This document shows, in pieces, positions 1 through 7,794 of a stretch of DNA of 64,000 nucleotides (the first letter of the stretch is position 1; the number at the start of each line of letters is the position of its first letter). This DNA is from Rhodococcus sp. Leaf247. GTDB taxonomy: Bacteria > Actinomycetota > Actinomycetes > Mycobacteriales > Mycobacteriaceae. The DNA is taken from positions 1 to 64,000 of the forward strand of contig NZ_LMRP01000004.1 in NCBI RefSeq assembly GCF_001426185.1. Reading direction: 5' to 3'. A program made the translations under genes and the position numbers. The notes below the pieces were generated by a model. The model ran no database searches. It was not told where the DNA came from and saw only the letters and a list, made by a program, of their open reading frames with translations.

Positions 1-102
1 CATGCCGGACGACTCCGCGAGAACGGCGATCTCCACGAGCTCGCGGGGGCCGAACTGCTCGGCCGATGCCTTGTATCCCAGCTTCAATGCCTGTGCCACC
101 AT
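1..102 (-). CDS. fgd: F420-dependent glucose-6-phosphate dehydrogenase, N-terminal fragment
   Basis: The 34 visible codons, read leftwards off the window edge, contain [18 protein letters not shown], which closely follows the N-terminus I recall for mycobacterial FGD1 ([11 protein letters not shown]). That family oxidises glucose 6-phosphate in the cytosol and supplies reduced F420 to F420H2-dependent reductases. The start is taken at ATG 102; an in-frame GTG at 108 would add two residues. AT-rich DNA at about 116-140 immediately upstream is a plausible promoter. Only the N-terminus is present, so the call rests on a short but distinctive match. Confidence 0.8.
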   Translation of the reverse strand, partial: MVAQALKLGYKASAEQFGPRELVEIAVLAESSGM

Positions 103-530
103 GTCCACCCATCAGTTGTATTGTAATATTTGATCATATACGTGCACTTGCCGCCTGCGCGCGGTTTGCACCGGACAGCTGCAAACTTGATGCCTCCACA
201 TGACCGTCACGCCTGGATGGTCCGTTTCGTTGCGAGCTCCGTTCCCACGCAACGTGAACGAATCACTCCAACTCCGTGCACGTCAATCGGGCTTGGATCG
301 CTCGCCGACAACGGCGTCGCGGTGCGTTTTGCGTCTGGTCCCGCAAAGAGTCAATCCGGGAAGCGTGTCGCGCTCCTTGCAGCAAATGGGTCACGGCTCG
401 CGAAGCCTCGCACAACGTCGGGTGGGTCCGTCCTGGACCACCGACGTCATCGACGCCAGCGGGAGGCAGTGTCGACAGGCGTCGTCCGCCCACGATCAGA
501 CGCGGCGAACGCATGACTAGACACTCGAAC
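103..530. other. Intergenic stretch with no convincing gene
   Basis: Open frames exist in several phases but their translations are Arg/Ser-rich and overlap one another, as expected from high-GC non-coding or decayed DNA. The AT-rich patch next to fgd is the only apparent signal. Confidence 0.5.
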
Positions 531-599
531 AGCCACTCATCACTTATTCATGACTTTCGTTCCGGTCTCACATGAACTGCGGTGGTCCCGTGTGGTCAT

Positions 600-710
600 G
601 TGACTCTTAATCCGCGCTGGTCAGGTGGACCTTCGTGGTTCCAACGGGATTCCTTGTCTTCGGCGGGCATAGTCACTGGGTCCGGGGTTCGAGTCCCTGT
701 GGGCGCACCA
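600..710 (+). pseudogene. Decayed tRNA-Lys(CTT)-like sequence, left copy
   Basis: Positions 676-710 read as a tRNA 3' half: a TCCGGGGTTCGAGTCCC T-arm, then an acceptor strand ending in GGGCGCACCA. An anticodon-loop-like block GACTCTTAATCC (CTT anticodon) lies at 602-613, but about 60 bp of unrelated sequence separates it from the T-arm. The matching 5' acceptor strand GCGCCCA is absent. It therefore cannot fold as a normal tRNA. The 46 bp at 665-710 are identical to 7055-7100. Confidence 0.6.
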
Positions 711-716
711 CAAAGG

Positions 717-748
717 GCCCCTGATCAGCAGTTATGCTGGTCAGGGGC
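717..748 (+). terminator. Rho-independent terminator after the tRNA-like block
   Basis: A 13-bp stem, GCCCCTGATCAGC pairing with GCTGGTCAGGGGC (one G-T pair), has a 6-nt loop and is followed by TCTTCT. The same hairpin recurs in the right repeat, as expected if the repeat derives from a tRNA gene together with its own terminator. Confidence 0.75.
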
Positions 749-1089
749 TCTTCTGGTTCCGGTGCCACTCACTACTTGTTCATGACTTTCAACTCCAGAC
801 CGGCGGTTTCAGGCCCCTCGGCCGGACAATTGCGACGCGTAGCTGCTGGTCAGAGCCTCGCGCTCGAGTCTGTACCGGTTCCAATAGACGGTCGTTATAA
901 GAGTCGTGTAGCTGTGGCGCTCCACCACGGTTTGGCCATCGGCCCGCTCTCCACGACGGGCTGCAGCCTGTCTCGGTTACGGGGTCACGCGTCGTGCTCA
1001 GTCGGCGCGCAGCGACTCGATCGCCGCGACTTTGGTGATCACGTGTCCCCGCGCGGAGCGGGTTACAGACGACGACTCGCGACGGACGC

Positions 1090-1375
1090 GCTGCACGCCG
1101 CCCGCGACCGCGACCGCGACCGCGACCGCGAGAATTTGGCGCCGACCGTCGCGGAGTTCACCGATCTCGCACAGACCTACCCCGCTCACGGTCCTGCCCT
1201 GTTCGAGCTGGCGAACGCCCTCGATGCGGATGGGCAGCAGGCCCCGCCGAGCGGTATTACCGACAAGCACTCGACCTCTGGATCACCGGCGGCAGGCTTC
1301 GTCGGTGCATCGTGCAGTTTGCGAGCGAGCTGAACGAGCTCGACAGGTCCGACGACGCCTTGCGCCTGCCTTTTA
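1090..1375 (+). pseudogene. Fragment of a tetratricopeptide-repeat protein, frameshifted and truncated
   Basis: One frame reads ENLAPTVAEFTDLAQTYP then GPALFELANALDADGQQA; near 1242 the homologous reading moves to another frame and continues AERYYRQALDL and later ELNELDRSDDALRL. This is the helix-pair pattern of TPR proteins. After about 1372 the frame runs into antisense of the downstream NTPase gene and loses its character. A short CGCGAC microsatellite (about 1104-1133) lies at its 5' end. The gene was probably broken by a rearrangement that placed the NTPase gene beside it. Confidence 0.6.
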
Positions 1376-1389
1376 CCACCAGTTCAGGT

Positions 1390-4300
1390 CTATTTGCGAA
1401 CGGCTTCATCAATTGCTCGGTCTACTCCGTAGACGCCGAGTGCGAGCATCCGATCAAGGATATCTAGTAGCGCTTTGACGCGTTCCTGAGTGCGCGTTTG
1501 CGCCAACCCGCGGATCACCAGGTCTGAGATGTAGTGGGCATCGCCGGCAGCACCAGTCGTAAAGTTGGCGGCGTCTTCGCCGTGGACGTTCAGAAATTGA
1601 TGTGCAGCAAGGTCAGCTAGATCGTCGACCCTGTCCGGTGCATGCTGCAGCGTGATGAACAGCTGCGGCGTCGCGTGTATGTAGCTCGGCGAGACGATCA
1701 AATCAGATAGGACGTCGGCATAGGGGCGCAAACTCGCCCCACGCAGATAACCAGCAAGAGTGCCGACCAATTTGCGGACGTCATCGTCCTCGTCGTGCAT
1801 CAACTGGCGCAAAGTGGACAACACAAGTTCTGAATCGGCGGACATGTCAACCCTCGCGGCGCAGATCTCAGCCAATCCCCTTCGAACATCGACATCGCCC
1901 GCCAGGGCTCGCTCCATGAGCGCGGGACGCCCCCATTGCGAAGCGCCGTATGCCGCCATGCGCCCGCCTGCCTTGCGAACCTCGGCATCCGGTGAGCTGA
2001 GCATGCGACCGATGACTGGGTCAATCACTTCGGGATTGGCGTTGCCAATATAGATCATCAAGACGTCCAACCTGTCCGAGGCGAGCAGGAGATCGTTGGC
2101 GTCGATGAGACGTTCAAAGGCTGCGTAGGCCGCCGACCGCGCATTTCGCAAACAAGCGGCGATGGTGTGGGCGACACAGGCGCGGACACTCAGCACCGGA
2201 TCGTTCGCTAGTTTGGCGAGATGCGGAGCCACAAGTTCCGTGCGGGCGCCATCAGGGTCGTGAACCAAGAGGTCGCCGAGGGACTCGGCCAAGGTTCCTC
2301 GCGAAGTGTTGATTCCGTTTCTGTGCAGGTCACGTCCGGGTTTGTGGTCGTCCTGGCGTACGAAGATTGGTGAGTTGTCGACGGGGTTGGACGCGTGCAG
2401 CGCCCGATCGAGGACCAGCTCGACAATGTCCAGAGGTGTCTCGTCCAAGACTTGGCGGACCGCCCAGCCAAGCCAGCGGTCACAGTTGTCGTGTCCGAGG
2501 TTCATAACGTGACGGATGGCGTCGAATAAGGCGGGCAGTGCTTCGTCTGGAATGGAAGCCTCTCCGAAGCCTCCTAGGATCGCGCTGGGGTAGGCCTCGT
2601 TGATATCCGGCGTCAACTGCATTGCCAATCCAGCGAATCGACGAGGATCCTCAGCCGTCAGCATTTCGAGCTGCTGCGCCAATTCACGAGCACCGCCCGT
2701 CTCGCTACCGAAGTCACGGTCGTCATGGTCGTGCTTTGCCATGGCCTGAAGCCACTGCGCGTTGCTCATCTTGCCTGTGGATGGGCTACTAATCGGCGGC
2801 CCCACCACGTAGGAGATGATGCCGGTCGGTGGCTCGGGCGAATCACGGTCGAACTTGCGCTGGTACTCCTGTAACCGTCGCAGTCCCAACGGTGATAAAC
2901 GGCTGCGGTCGAGCGCCGATAGGAACTCGAAGGCCGTGTAACCGTACGACCGGAGCCTGTGGTGGAGGTCGGAAGATATGTATGTCGCGGGGAGGTCTCG
3001 AAAAAGCTCCTCGAGTAGCAGGTGGACCTCGTCGCTGACGATCGGCGCGATGGCCTCAACTACCTCGCGCGCAAGCCAGTGGACATCGGATATGTAGCCT
3101 GCTTTCAGGCGGTTGCCGCCTTGCAGGACCAGCTCAGCCGCCCACGGGGCGAAATTCTCGGCCCCCGTAACCAGGGCTCGGTACAACACTGACTGCGCGG
3201 CGTCGTATTCGCTCGCGGCCAGGAGTTGCAGCATCGACTCGACGGTGTCCGGTGACACTTGCGCCCACTGTCCCAACGCGTCCGCCGCGCCGTTGAACAA
3301 CGCGTCATCGACGTCGCCGTACCCCGGCTCCATTGGGAGTCTCATGCAGAAGTGTCGATCACGAAATAGTTCTTGTTCGTGTCGGTCGTCGGCGGTGGCC
3401 TCCATTACCATCAGCAGGTGCGGCACGAACGCTTCGGCGAAAGCTTGCGGCTCCGCTTTGCACGCTGCCTTGATCATTTCCGTCACACCGTATTCCTGCA
3501 TGCCGAGGAGGGCTACTTTGCCGTCGTCGCCGAGGGCAAGTGCACACGGACTGTCTGCCAAGCACGCCTTTAGCATCTCAACTGCCCAAGGTGGCTTGTG
3601 ATTTACAAGATCGTGTACTGAGTACCAGACGTTCTGATCGGCTGGGTCGATGTCGCCGGCGCGGACTGCCTTCAGAAATAACTCGAACAACCGCCGGTGT
3701 TGGTGCAGTTCGACGCGCCAGGTCACCGAGCGAAGCCATGCCACGTAGTCGGGTGACCTGTGCCGCTTCTGCAGAAGCTCCGCAACCCTGTCGCCGTGCT
3801 CGGCGCCGGCGTTGCCCATCCAATTGACACTTCTGTTGCGTAATTCTGCGTTGTCGCTGTCGAGCCAGCTTTCGATGTGACCCTGGGAATCGAAGGGGCC
3901 GAACCAGGCAGGCCGTGCGAGCTGCAACAACAGCCGATTCGTGAGTGTAGATTCCCCGACGGTCAGGCGCAGTGCAAGGTCGACGTCCTCGACTGTCGGA
4001 GCACCGATGTTGGCGAAGACCGCAGCGACCGTCTCCTTGATGTGGAAACGGACGTTTTCGTTGTTCAGCACAGCCTCGACTTCGGTTCGGAACCGATTGG
4101 GATCTCGCTCCCGGAGGAGCTCAAGGATCTGCCGGACCTGCGCGCGCCGGAACAGTTCCTGCTCTTGGGCGCAGAGAAAGTCGACCATTGATTGCTGTCT
4201 CGACAGCCACTGCCGAGCGAATGTGAAGTCGAAAAACGTCTCGTGGAAGAAGGAGACTCGATCGTCATCAATTGCGATGACCTGTTCGGAGGCCAGAACT

Positions 4301-5865
4301 CGCGCGTGTTTGATGAAGTCACCGGGACCAAGGATATCGACGGGGACGGACAGCGTCTGGTTTTCGCTCGCGTTATTGGCGATTCGCGCCAGCACGTCGT
4401 TGAACAACGTTCCAGGTCGCCGCTCCTCCGAGGTCTGTTCTTTGCGCAACCAGAAAGCCTCGAAGAGCGATCCTCGAGAGGTAAAATTCAGAGCACCCGG
4501 CTGATCGGCGATTGTCTCCAACAAGACGAGGTTCATCGGTGACCGGAGGAGCGCACGTTGCGTAACGGTTAGAAGGCCGGGATCGAGACCCATGGCTGCG
4601 ACAGCGTGCGCTGTGGCTTCGCCTGATAGTGGCTCGACGGTGAGTCGCTCGACGTCGTTCCGCGCGTCGAGTTTGCGGATGCGGTGGTCGTTCTCGACGT
4701 CGAACTGTCGGCAGGCCAGGATGACGCGCACACCTTCAACTGCGGTTGCTTCTTGGATCAGATCAGCAATGACGTCATAGCGCTCCGAAAGGCGCCCGGA
4801 AGCAAGGGATACGGCATCGAGTTGGTCGATAATCAGGAAGGCGTCGCGGCCATCCGCTGCCTGGCGCAACGCCGCAACGGGCGAGATTGAGAGGCCCAAC
4901 TGGACGCCCAGTTCCATTGTCGAACCGAAGGCGCCACGGCGGTCGAGCCGGAACGCCAAGACCTCTGCGTCCCGTGCCTCCAACTTGCGCGCAGCCTGAT
5001 ATAATACCGAACTCTTCCCACCGCCGCCGGCCCCGACGACAAGCGCAAGCCGGGTAGTAGTCATCAGGTCGATGAGAGTCGCAGCTTCCTGCCTCTCGAT
5101 CGTCGGCGTGAGCAGTTCGCGCTCGATCGTGCCGCGCCAGCTTTGGGTAGCTGTCGCCACCTGCTCATGGGACGTCAGCGTGGCCTGGGCTCCGCGCGGT
5201 GTGATGCCGTCGCGGGCAAGAGCGTCGAGCAATTCGCGTTGCGTCATCCGCCTGCGCAGGTTGTCAAGCAGTACCGCACCTATGGCGACCGCTGTGAGAT
5301 CGCCGGTCGCGCCTTCCAGAATCAGATCGGCGAGCGTCGAGTTTGTGATGCATAGGTGCTCTTCGACTTCGATCTCGATGTACATTCCGCGCAGGGTCTG
5401 CCAAGCCCTGTCTGCGCTTTCGAAGACGTTCGGAGCGGTGAGCTCATCGAAGACTGGCCTCGTTTTGCTCGTGAGCTGATGCGCAACGAATTGCTGTACG
5501 TTCTCCGATTGTCGCGACAGGTCAGCCATGACGCGAAGTGCCCCGCTCGGCGTCATCGAGCTGAAGTGGAATTCACGGCCCGCGGCTACGTGATGGGCAG
5601 CTGCCGCCAAGACTCCAAGGCTTCTAAGGGCTGCGATGGTCCAGTGATCGGTGATGTTGTTCTGGCGCTTCACCTGGGTCACCGAGGTCACACCGTGTTC
5701 GTTGATGTAGGTGAATTCCGAGCCGCAAGCCAGATCAGGGTCGATCTCTTCGAGAACAAGACTGCGGCGCTCATCCCGGATGCAGAGCAATGCGTGACGA
5801 ATGGCCCAGCCCAACTCGTACTTGTTACCCAGCTTGTCTGCCACGCCACCACTGGCGCCTAGCAT
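1390..5865 (-). CDS. Large STAND-type NTPase with N-terminal nuclease-like domain, putative antiviral defence protein
   Basis: About 1,491 residues from ATG 5865. A longer frame opens at GTG 6012, but its extra 49 residues are Ser/Pro/Thr-rich and precede the recognisable domain. Residues ~1-130 look like a PD-(D/E)xK/Cap4 (DUF4297-type) nuclease: GNKYE, an acidic stretch LVLEEIDPD (~37-45), then TQVKRQ (~63-68). A P-loop NTPase follows with Walker A GAGGGGKSS (~278-286) and Walker B AFLIIDQLDA (~342-351). The remainder is helical, with HEAT-like units near the C-terminus (DAEVRKAGGRMAAYGA, DDDVRKLVGTLAGYL). Nuclease-STAND-repeat order is that of Avs-like phage sensors, where the repeat domain senses and the nuclease kills. 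No partner gene is adjacent. The gene lies between tRNA-derived repeats, suggesting horizontal acquisition. Domain assignments are by eye. Confidence 0.75.
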   Translation of the reverse strand: MLGASGGVADKLGNKYELGWAIRHALLCIRDERRSLVLEEIDPDLACGSEFTYINEHGVTSVTQVKRQNNITDHWTIAALRSLGVLAAAAHHVAAGREFHFSSMTPSGALRVMADLSRQSENVQQFVAHQLTSKTRPVFDELTAPNVFESADRAWQTLRGMYIEIEVEEHLCITNSTLADLILEGATGDLTAVAIGAVLLDNLRRRMTQRELLDALARDGITPRGAQATLTSHEQVATATQSWRGTIERELLTPTIERQEAATLIDLMTTTRLALVVGAGGGGKSSVLYQAARKLEARDAEVLAFRLDRRGAFGSTMELGVQLGLSISPVAALRQAADGRDAFLIIDQLDAVSLASGRLSERYDVIADLIQEATAVEGVRVILACRQFDVENDHRIRKLDARNDVERLTVEPLSGEATAHAVAAMGLDPGLLTVTQRALLRSPMNLVLLETIADQPGALNFTSRGSLFEAFWLRKEQTSEERRPGTLFNDVLARIANNASENQTLSVPVDILGPGDFIKHARVLASEQVIAIDDDRVSFFHETFFDFTFARQWLSRQQSMVDFLCAQEQELFRRAQVRQILELLRERDPNRFRTEVEAVLNNENVRFHIKETVAAVFANIGAPTVEDVDLALRLTVGESTLTNRLLLQLARPAWFGPFDSQGHIESWLDSDNAELRNRSVNWMGNAGAEHGDRVAELLQKRHRSPDYVAWLRSVTWRVELHQHRRLFELFLKAVRAGDIDPADQNVWYSVHDLVNHKPPWAVEMLKACLADSPCALALGDDGKVALLGMQEYGVTEMIKAACKAEPQAFAEAFVPHLLMVMEATADDRHEQELFRDRHFCMRLPMEPGYGDVDDALFNGAADALGQWAQVSPDTVESMLQLLAASEYDAAQSVLYRALVTGAENFAPWAAELVLQGGNRLKAGYISDVHWLAREVVEAIAPIVSDEVHLLLEELFRDLPATYISSDLHHRLRSYGYTAFEFLSALDRSRLSPLGLRRLQEYQRKFDRDSPEPPTGIISYVVGPPISSPSTGKMSNAQWLQAMAKHDHDDRDFGSETGGARELAQQLEMLTAEDPRRFAGLAMQLTPDINEAYPSAILGGFGEASIPDEALPALFDAIRHVMNLGHDNCDRWLGWAVRQVLDETPLDIVELVLDRALHASNPVDNSPIFVRQDDHKPGRDLHRNGINTSRGTLAESLGDLLVHDPDGARTELVAPHLAKLANDPVLSVRACVAHTIAACLRNARSAAYAAFERLIDANDLLLASDRLDVLMIYIGNANPEVIDPVIGRMLSSPDAEVRKAGGRMAAYGASQWGRPALMERALAGDVDVRRGLAEICAARVDMSADSELVLSTLRQLMHDEDDDVRKLVGTLAGYLRGASLRPYADVLSDLIVSPSYIHATPQLFITLQHAPDRVDDLADLAAHQFLNVHGEDAANFTTGAAGDAHYISDLVIRGLAQTRTQERVKALLDILDRMLALGVYGVDRAIDEAVRK

Positions 5866-6111
5866 GCGGGTCCGTTTCGGGTGCTGAGGCGTGGAATACG
5901 ACGCTTTGCTCGACTGCCCGGATTCCTCGATGCCCCCGTTGGGCCGGGAGGGTTGAGAGGTGCCGGTCACGTCAACAGTGTAGTGCTGCCCAACGACATT
6001 CGCGGCCACCACGCAGTTGCATCATCATGGCGGACTTAGCTTCAGGGAACCGGTTCACTGCTGATCCGCCGGTTGCTGCCAGTTTGTGTCTGCACCGTGT
6101 ACGCACGTTGA

Positions 6112-6130
6112 TTGACGTGGTGATCGTCAA
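6112..6130. promoter_or_regulatory. Inverted repeat upstream of the NTPase gene
   Basis: TTGACG and CGTCAA are perfect 6-bp arms separated by 7 bp, about 250 bp upstream of the preferred NTPase start. It could be a regulator site or overlap a promoter; nothing else supports this. Confidence 0.3.
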
Positions 6131-6162
6131 AATCTGTTTGGTATGGGTTTACGGAAAGGCCT

Positions 6163-6174
6163 GAAACTAGTTTC
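6163..6174. terminator. Short palindrome downstream of the lipoprotein gene
   Basis: GAAACTAGTTTC is a perfect palindrome flanked by CCT and CAGG, which extend the pairing with one bulge. It lies 3' of the leftward lipoprotein gene and could end that transcript, but there is no clear T-run. Confidence 0.3.
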
Positions 6175-6246
6175 CAGGGGATGCGCGCGAAGTTCGTCGT
6201 TGAGGATGAGTGGTCGGTGCTGACATTGGGTCGGACGGTGCGAGTG

Positions 6247-6846
6247 TCAGATGATCCCGCCGTTCAGCTTCCACTCCCAGCCACCGTCACCGAACGGGTC
6301 GTAGGTCAAGGTCACGGCGTTGGCCGGCACATCAAGGACCACGAAGCCGCTGTACTTGGAGTTCTTGGCCAGGTTGGCCGGGATCGTGTCGGACTCCGCG
6401 CAATTGATGGACGCGTCCGTTGAAAGTCCCGCGACGGTGTAGCCAGATGCGTCGATAGTTTTGAAGTCGAATGCTCGCAGGAATGCACCGTATGTCGCGG
6501 GGTCGAATTTGGTGCCCGTTTGCAGAATGCTGGGGAACGCCAGCAAGGTCCCGTTCTCAGGCGGTAGTTGCGCGAGACACTCCGTTGCAGATTGCGGTGC
6601 GTCGATCGAGAAGAGCACGTCACAGTCGGAGGGTACGTCGCAGCCCGCACCCGCCAACTCCAGCCATTCCTTCTCGATCGCTCCGCGCGAGTTCGTTGGC
6701 GCACCGGTCTTGATGGTTGGCGGTTGGCTGGTGGGCTGATCGAACGTCTGGGCGGGTGGATCGACAGTGGGCGCCGGGGATCCGCACGAGAGGACCAGTC
6801 CCAGCATCGATGCCGAGATCGGCAGCGCAACAATACTGCGTTTCAT
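6247..6846 (-). CDS. Small secreted lipoprotein of unknown function
   Basis: The 199-residue product starts MKRSIVALPISASMLGLVLSC, a type II signal peptide with lipobox LVLSC (Cys21). A Pro/Thr-rich linker follows, then a compact domain with Cys pairs (GCDVPSDCDV, TECLA, INCAE) and a C-terminus rich in aromatic and glycine residues (LTYDPFGDGGWEWKL). It should be anchored outside the cytoplasmic membrane. It is transcribed in the same direction as the NTPase gene but more than 230 bp separate them, so co-transcription is doubtful. I do not recognise a specific function. Confidence 0.75.
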   Translation of the reverse strand: MKRSIVALPISASMLGLVLSCGSPAPTVDPPAQTFDQPTSQPPTIKTGAPTNSRGAIEKEWLELAGAGCDVPSDCDVLFSIDAPQSATECLAQLPPENGTLLAFPSILQTGTKFDPATYGAFLRAFDFKTIDASGYTVAGLSTDASINCAESDTIPANLAKNSKYSGFVVLDVPANAVTLTYDPFGDGGWEWKLNGGII

Positions 6847-6989
6847 GGCTAGGTTTTAGCACGGCAGTGGTTGTCGGTGGGCCACTTACGAGCGCCTGCG
6901 TCGTCACTCAACACCGCGGTAGCCACTCACGACTTATTCATGACTTTCATTCTGATCCCACCTGCACCGTGATGGTCCCGTGTGGTCAT

Positions 6990-7100
6990 TCGACTCTTAA
7001 TCCGCGCTGGTCAGGTGGACTTTCGTGGTTCCACTCGGGTTCCTAGGTTTGGCCGGGCATAGTCACTGGGTCCGGGGTTCGAGTCCCTGTGGGCGCACCA
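6990..7100 (+). pseudogene. Decayed tRNA-Lys(CTT)-like sequence, right copy
   Basis: Same organisation as the left copy: GACTCTTAATCC at 6992-7003, an unrelated spacer, then an intact T-arm and CCA-ending acceptor strand finishing at 7100. The 5' acceptor partner is missing here too. Because both copies share the aberrant structure, it probably arose before the duplication rather than by independent decay. Confidence 0.6.
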
Positions 7101-7106
7101 AAAAGG

Positions 7107-7137
7107 GCCCCTGATCAGCGGTATGCTGGTCAGGGGC
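7107..7137 (+). terminator. Rho-independent terminator, right copy
   Basis: Same 13-bp stem as at 717-748, with a 5-nt loop and a TCTTCT tail. Confidence 0.75.
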
Positions 7138-7332
7138 TCTTCTGGTTTCGGTACCACTCACTACTTATTCATGACTGTGAACTCGAAACTCACGGTGTCG
7201 GGTCCTCTCGGCAATATCGAACGGCGCATGTGCCTGCTCAGGCGGCTGCAAAGCTGTCTGTACCGGGTCCGATAGACCTGCGGTGCAGGCTGCTCGCGCC
7301 TACTGCGACGCCTGGGGTGCCACCGTCCGCTA

Positions 7333-7566
7333 CATCGAGAACTCGGACGCGACATCGTCCCCTGGGCGGAGTGGGAGTTGCTGTGCATCGTGGGAACGCC
7401 TGCCGTACATCTACACCGTCGAACTCCGATCTCGACCGGGGGCGACGAGCTCATCACCGCACTGTGGACCACCACCGAACGTTGCACGCCGATATGGGTA
7501 GGCACACCGGCGTCCCCGAATACGCCAGTGACGAGGCAGACCGATTCTTCACCCGGCACCTCAGAT
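7333..7566 (+). pseudogene. Decayed coding sequence of unknown family
   Basis: One frame reads HRELGRDIVPWAEWELLCIV and later GDELITALWTTTER without an ATG or GTG start. A few bases further on a different frame continues LHADMGRHTGVPEYASDE and ends EADRFFTRHLR-stop at about 7566. The composition is protein-like across the frameshift, unlike neighbouring non-coding DNA. I read it as the 3' part of a gene damaged at its 5' end and by one frameshift. I do not recognise the family. Confidence 0.45.
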
Positions 7567-7659
7567 AAGGCCGGCCCGGCCGGTCGCCCTACCGGTCGAG
7601 GGATCGGCGACTGTGAATCGAATCTTCTCCGTGCGGGGCACAATGCAATCCAGCGCCAA

Positions 7660-7689
7660 CGCCCGCCGTCCGAACTTGGACGGCGGGCG
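7660..7689. terminator. Strong hairpin between the decayed ORF and the LLM oxidoreductase gene
   Basis: A perfect 12-bp stem, CGCCCGCCGTCC and GGACGGCGGGCG, has a 6-nt loop. It lies in convergent intergenic DNA and could terminate transcription from either side; no long T-run follows. Confidence 0.6.
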
Positions 7690-7794
7690 AAGTTCCACGA
7701 AATCTACGTCGGCTGGGAATCGAGGTCGAACGCGCCCGAGCAATTCCGCAGAGCCGGCCGCAGGTCCGCTAGCTCGTCGTGACCGAGCCCACGG

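Larger units (their letters stand above)
531..895 (+). repeat. Left copy of a ~350-bp island-flanking direct repeat
   Basis: This stretch recurs in the same orientation at 6921-7275 with scattered substitutions and small indels; my eye estimate is about 80% identity. It begins and is interrupted by a 26-bp motif (533-558 and 765-790), contains a tRNA-Lys-like block and a terminator, and then shows weaker homology to about 895. The two copies bracket the NTPase gene and the lipoprotein gene. Such an arrangement is typical of integration at, or duplication of, a tRNA locus; no integrase is visible between them. Confidence 0.75.
6921..7275 (+). repeat. Right copy of the island-flanking direct repeat
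   Basis: Aligns with 531-895 in the same order: 26-bp motif (6923-6948), CTT-loop-like block, tRNA 3' end, terminator, second 26-bp motif (7154-7179), then a more diverged tail ending near the shared TGTACCGG...CCRATAGAC segment. Corresponding points are 6,390 bp apart. Confidence 0.75.

Noticed and set aside
130..516. 128-codon plus-strand frame between fgd and the left repeat
   Set aside because: No ribosome-binding site, low-complexity Arg/Ser content and overlapping frames of equal length; not supportable as a gene.
600..710. Functional tRNA-Lys gene
   Set aside because: The 5' acceptor strand and a properly placed anticodon stem are missing in both copies, so only a remnant is claimed.
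1104..1133. Short tandem CGCGAC units as a possible CRISPR or regulatory repeat
   Set aside because: The unit is 6 bp without spacers; it is a microsatellite at the 5' edge of the TPR remnant.
5866..6012. N-terminal 49-residue extension of the NTPase
   Set aside because: Ser/Pro/Thr-rich, no ribosome-binding site at GTG 6012, and it precedes the recognised domain start; kept only as an alternative.
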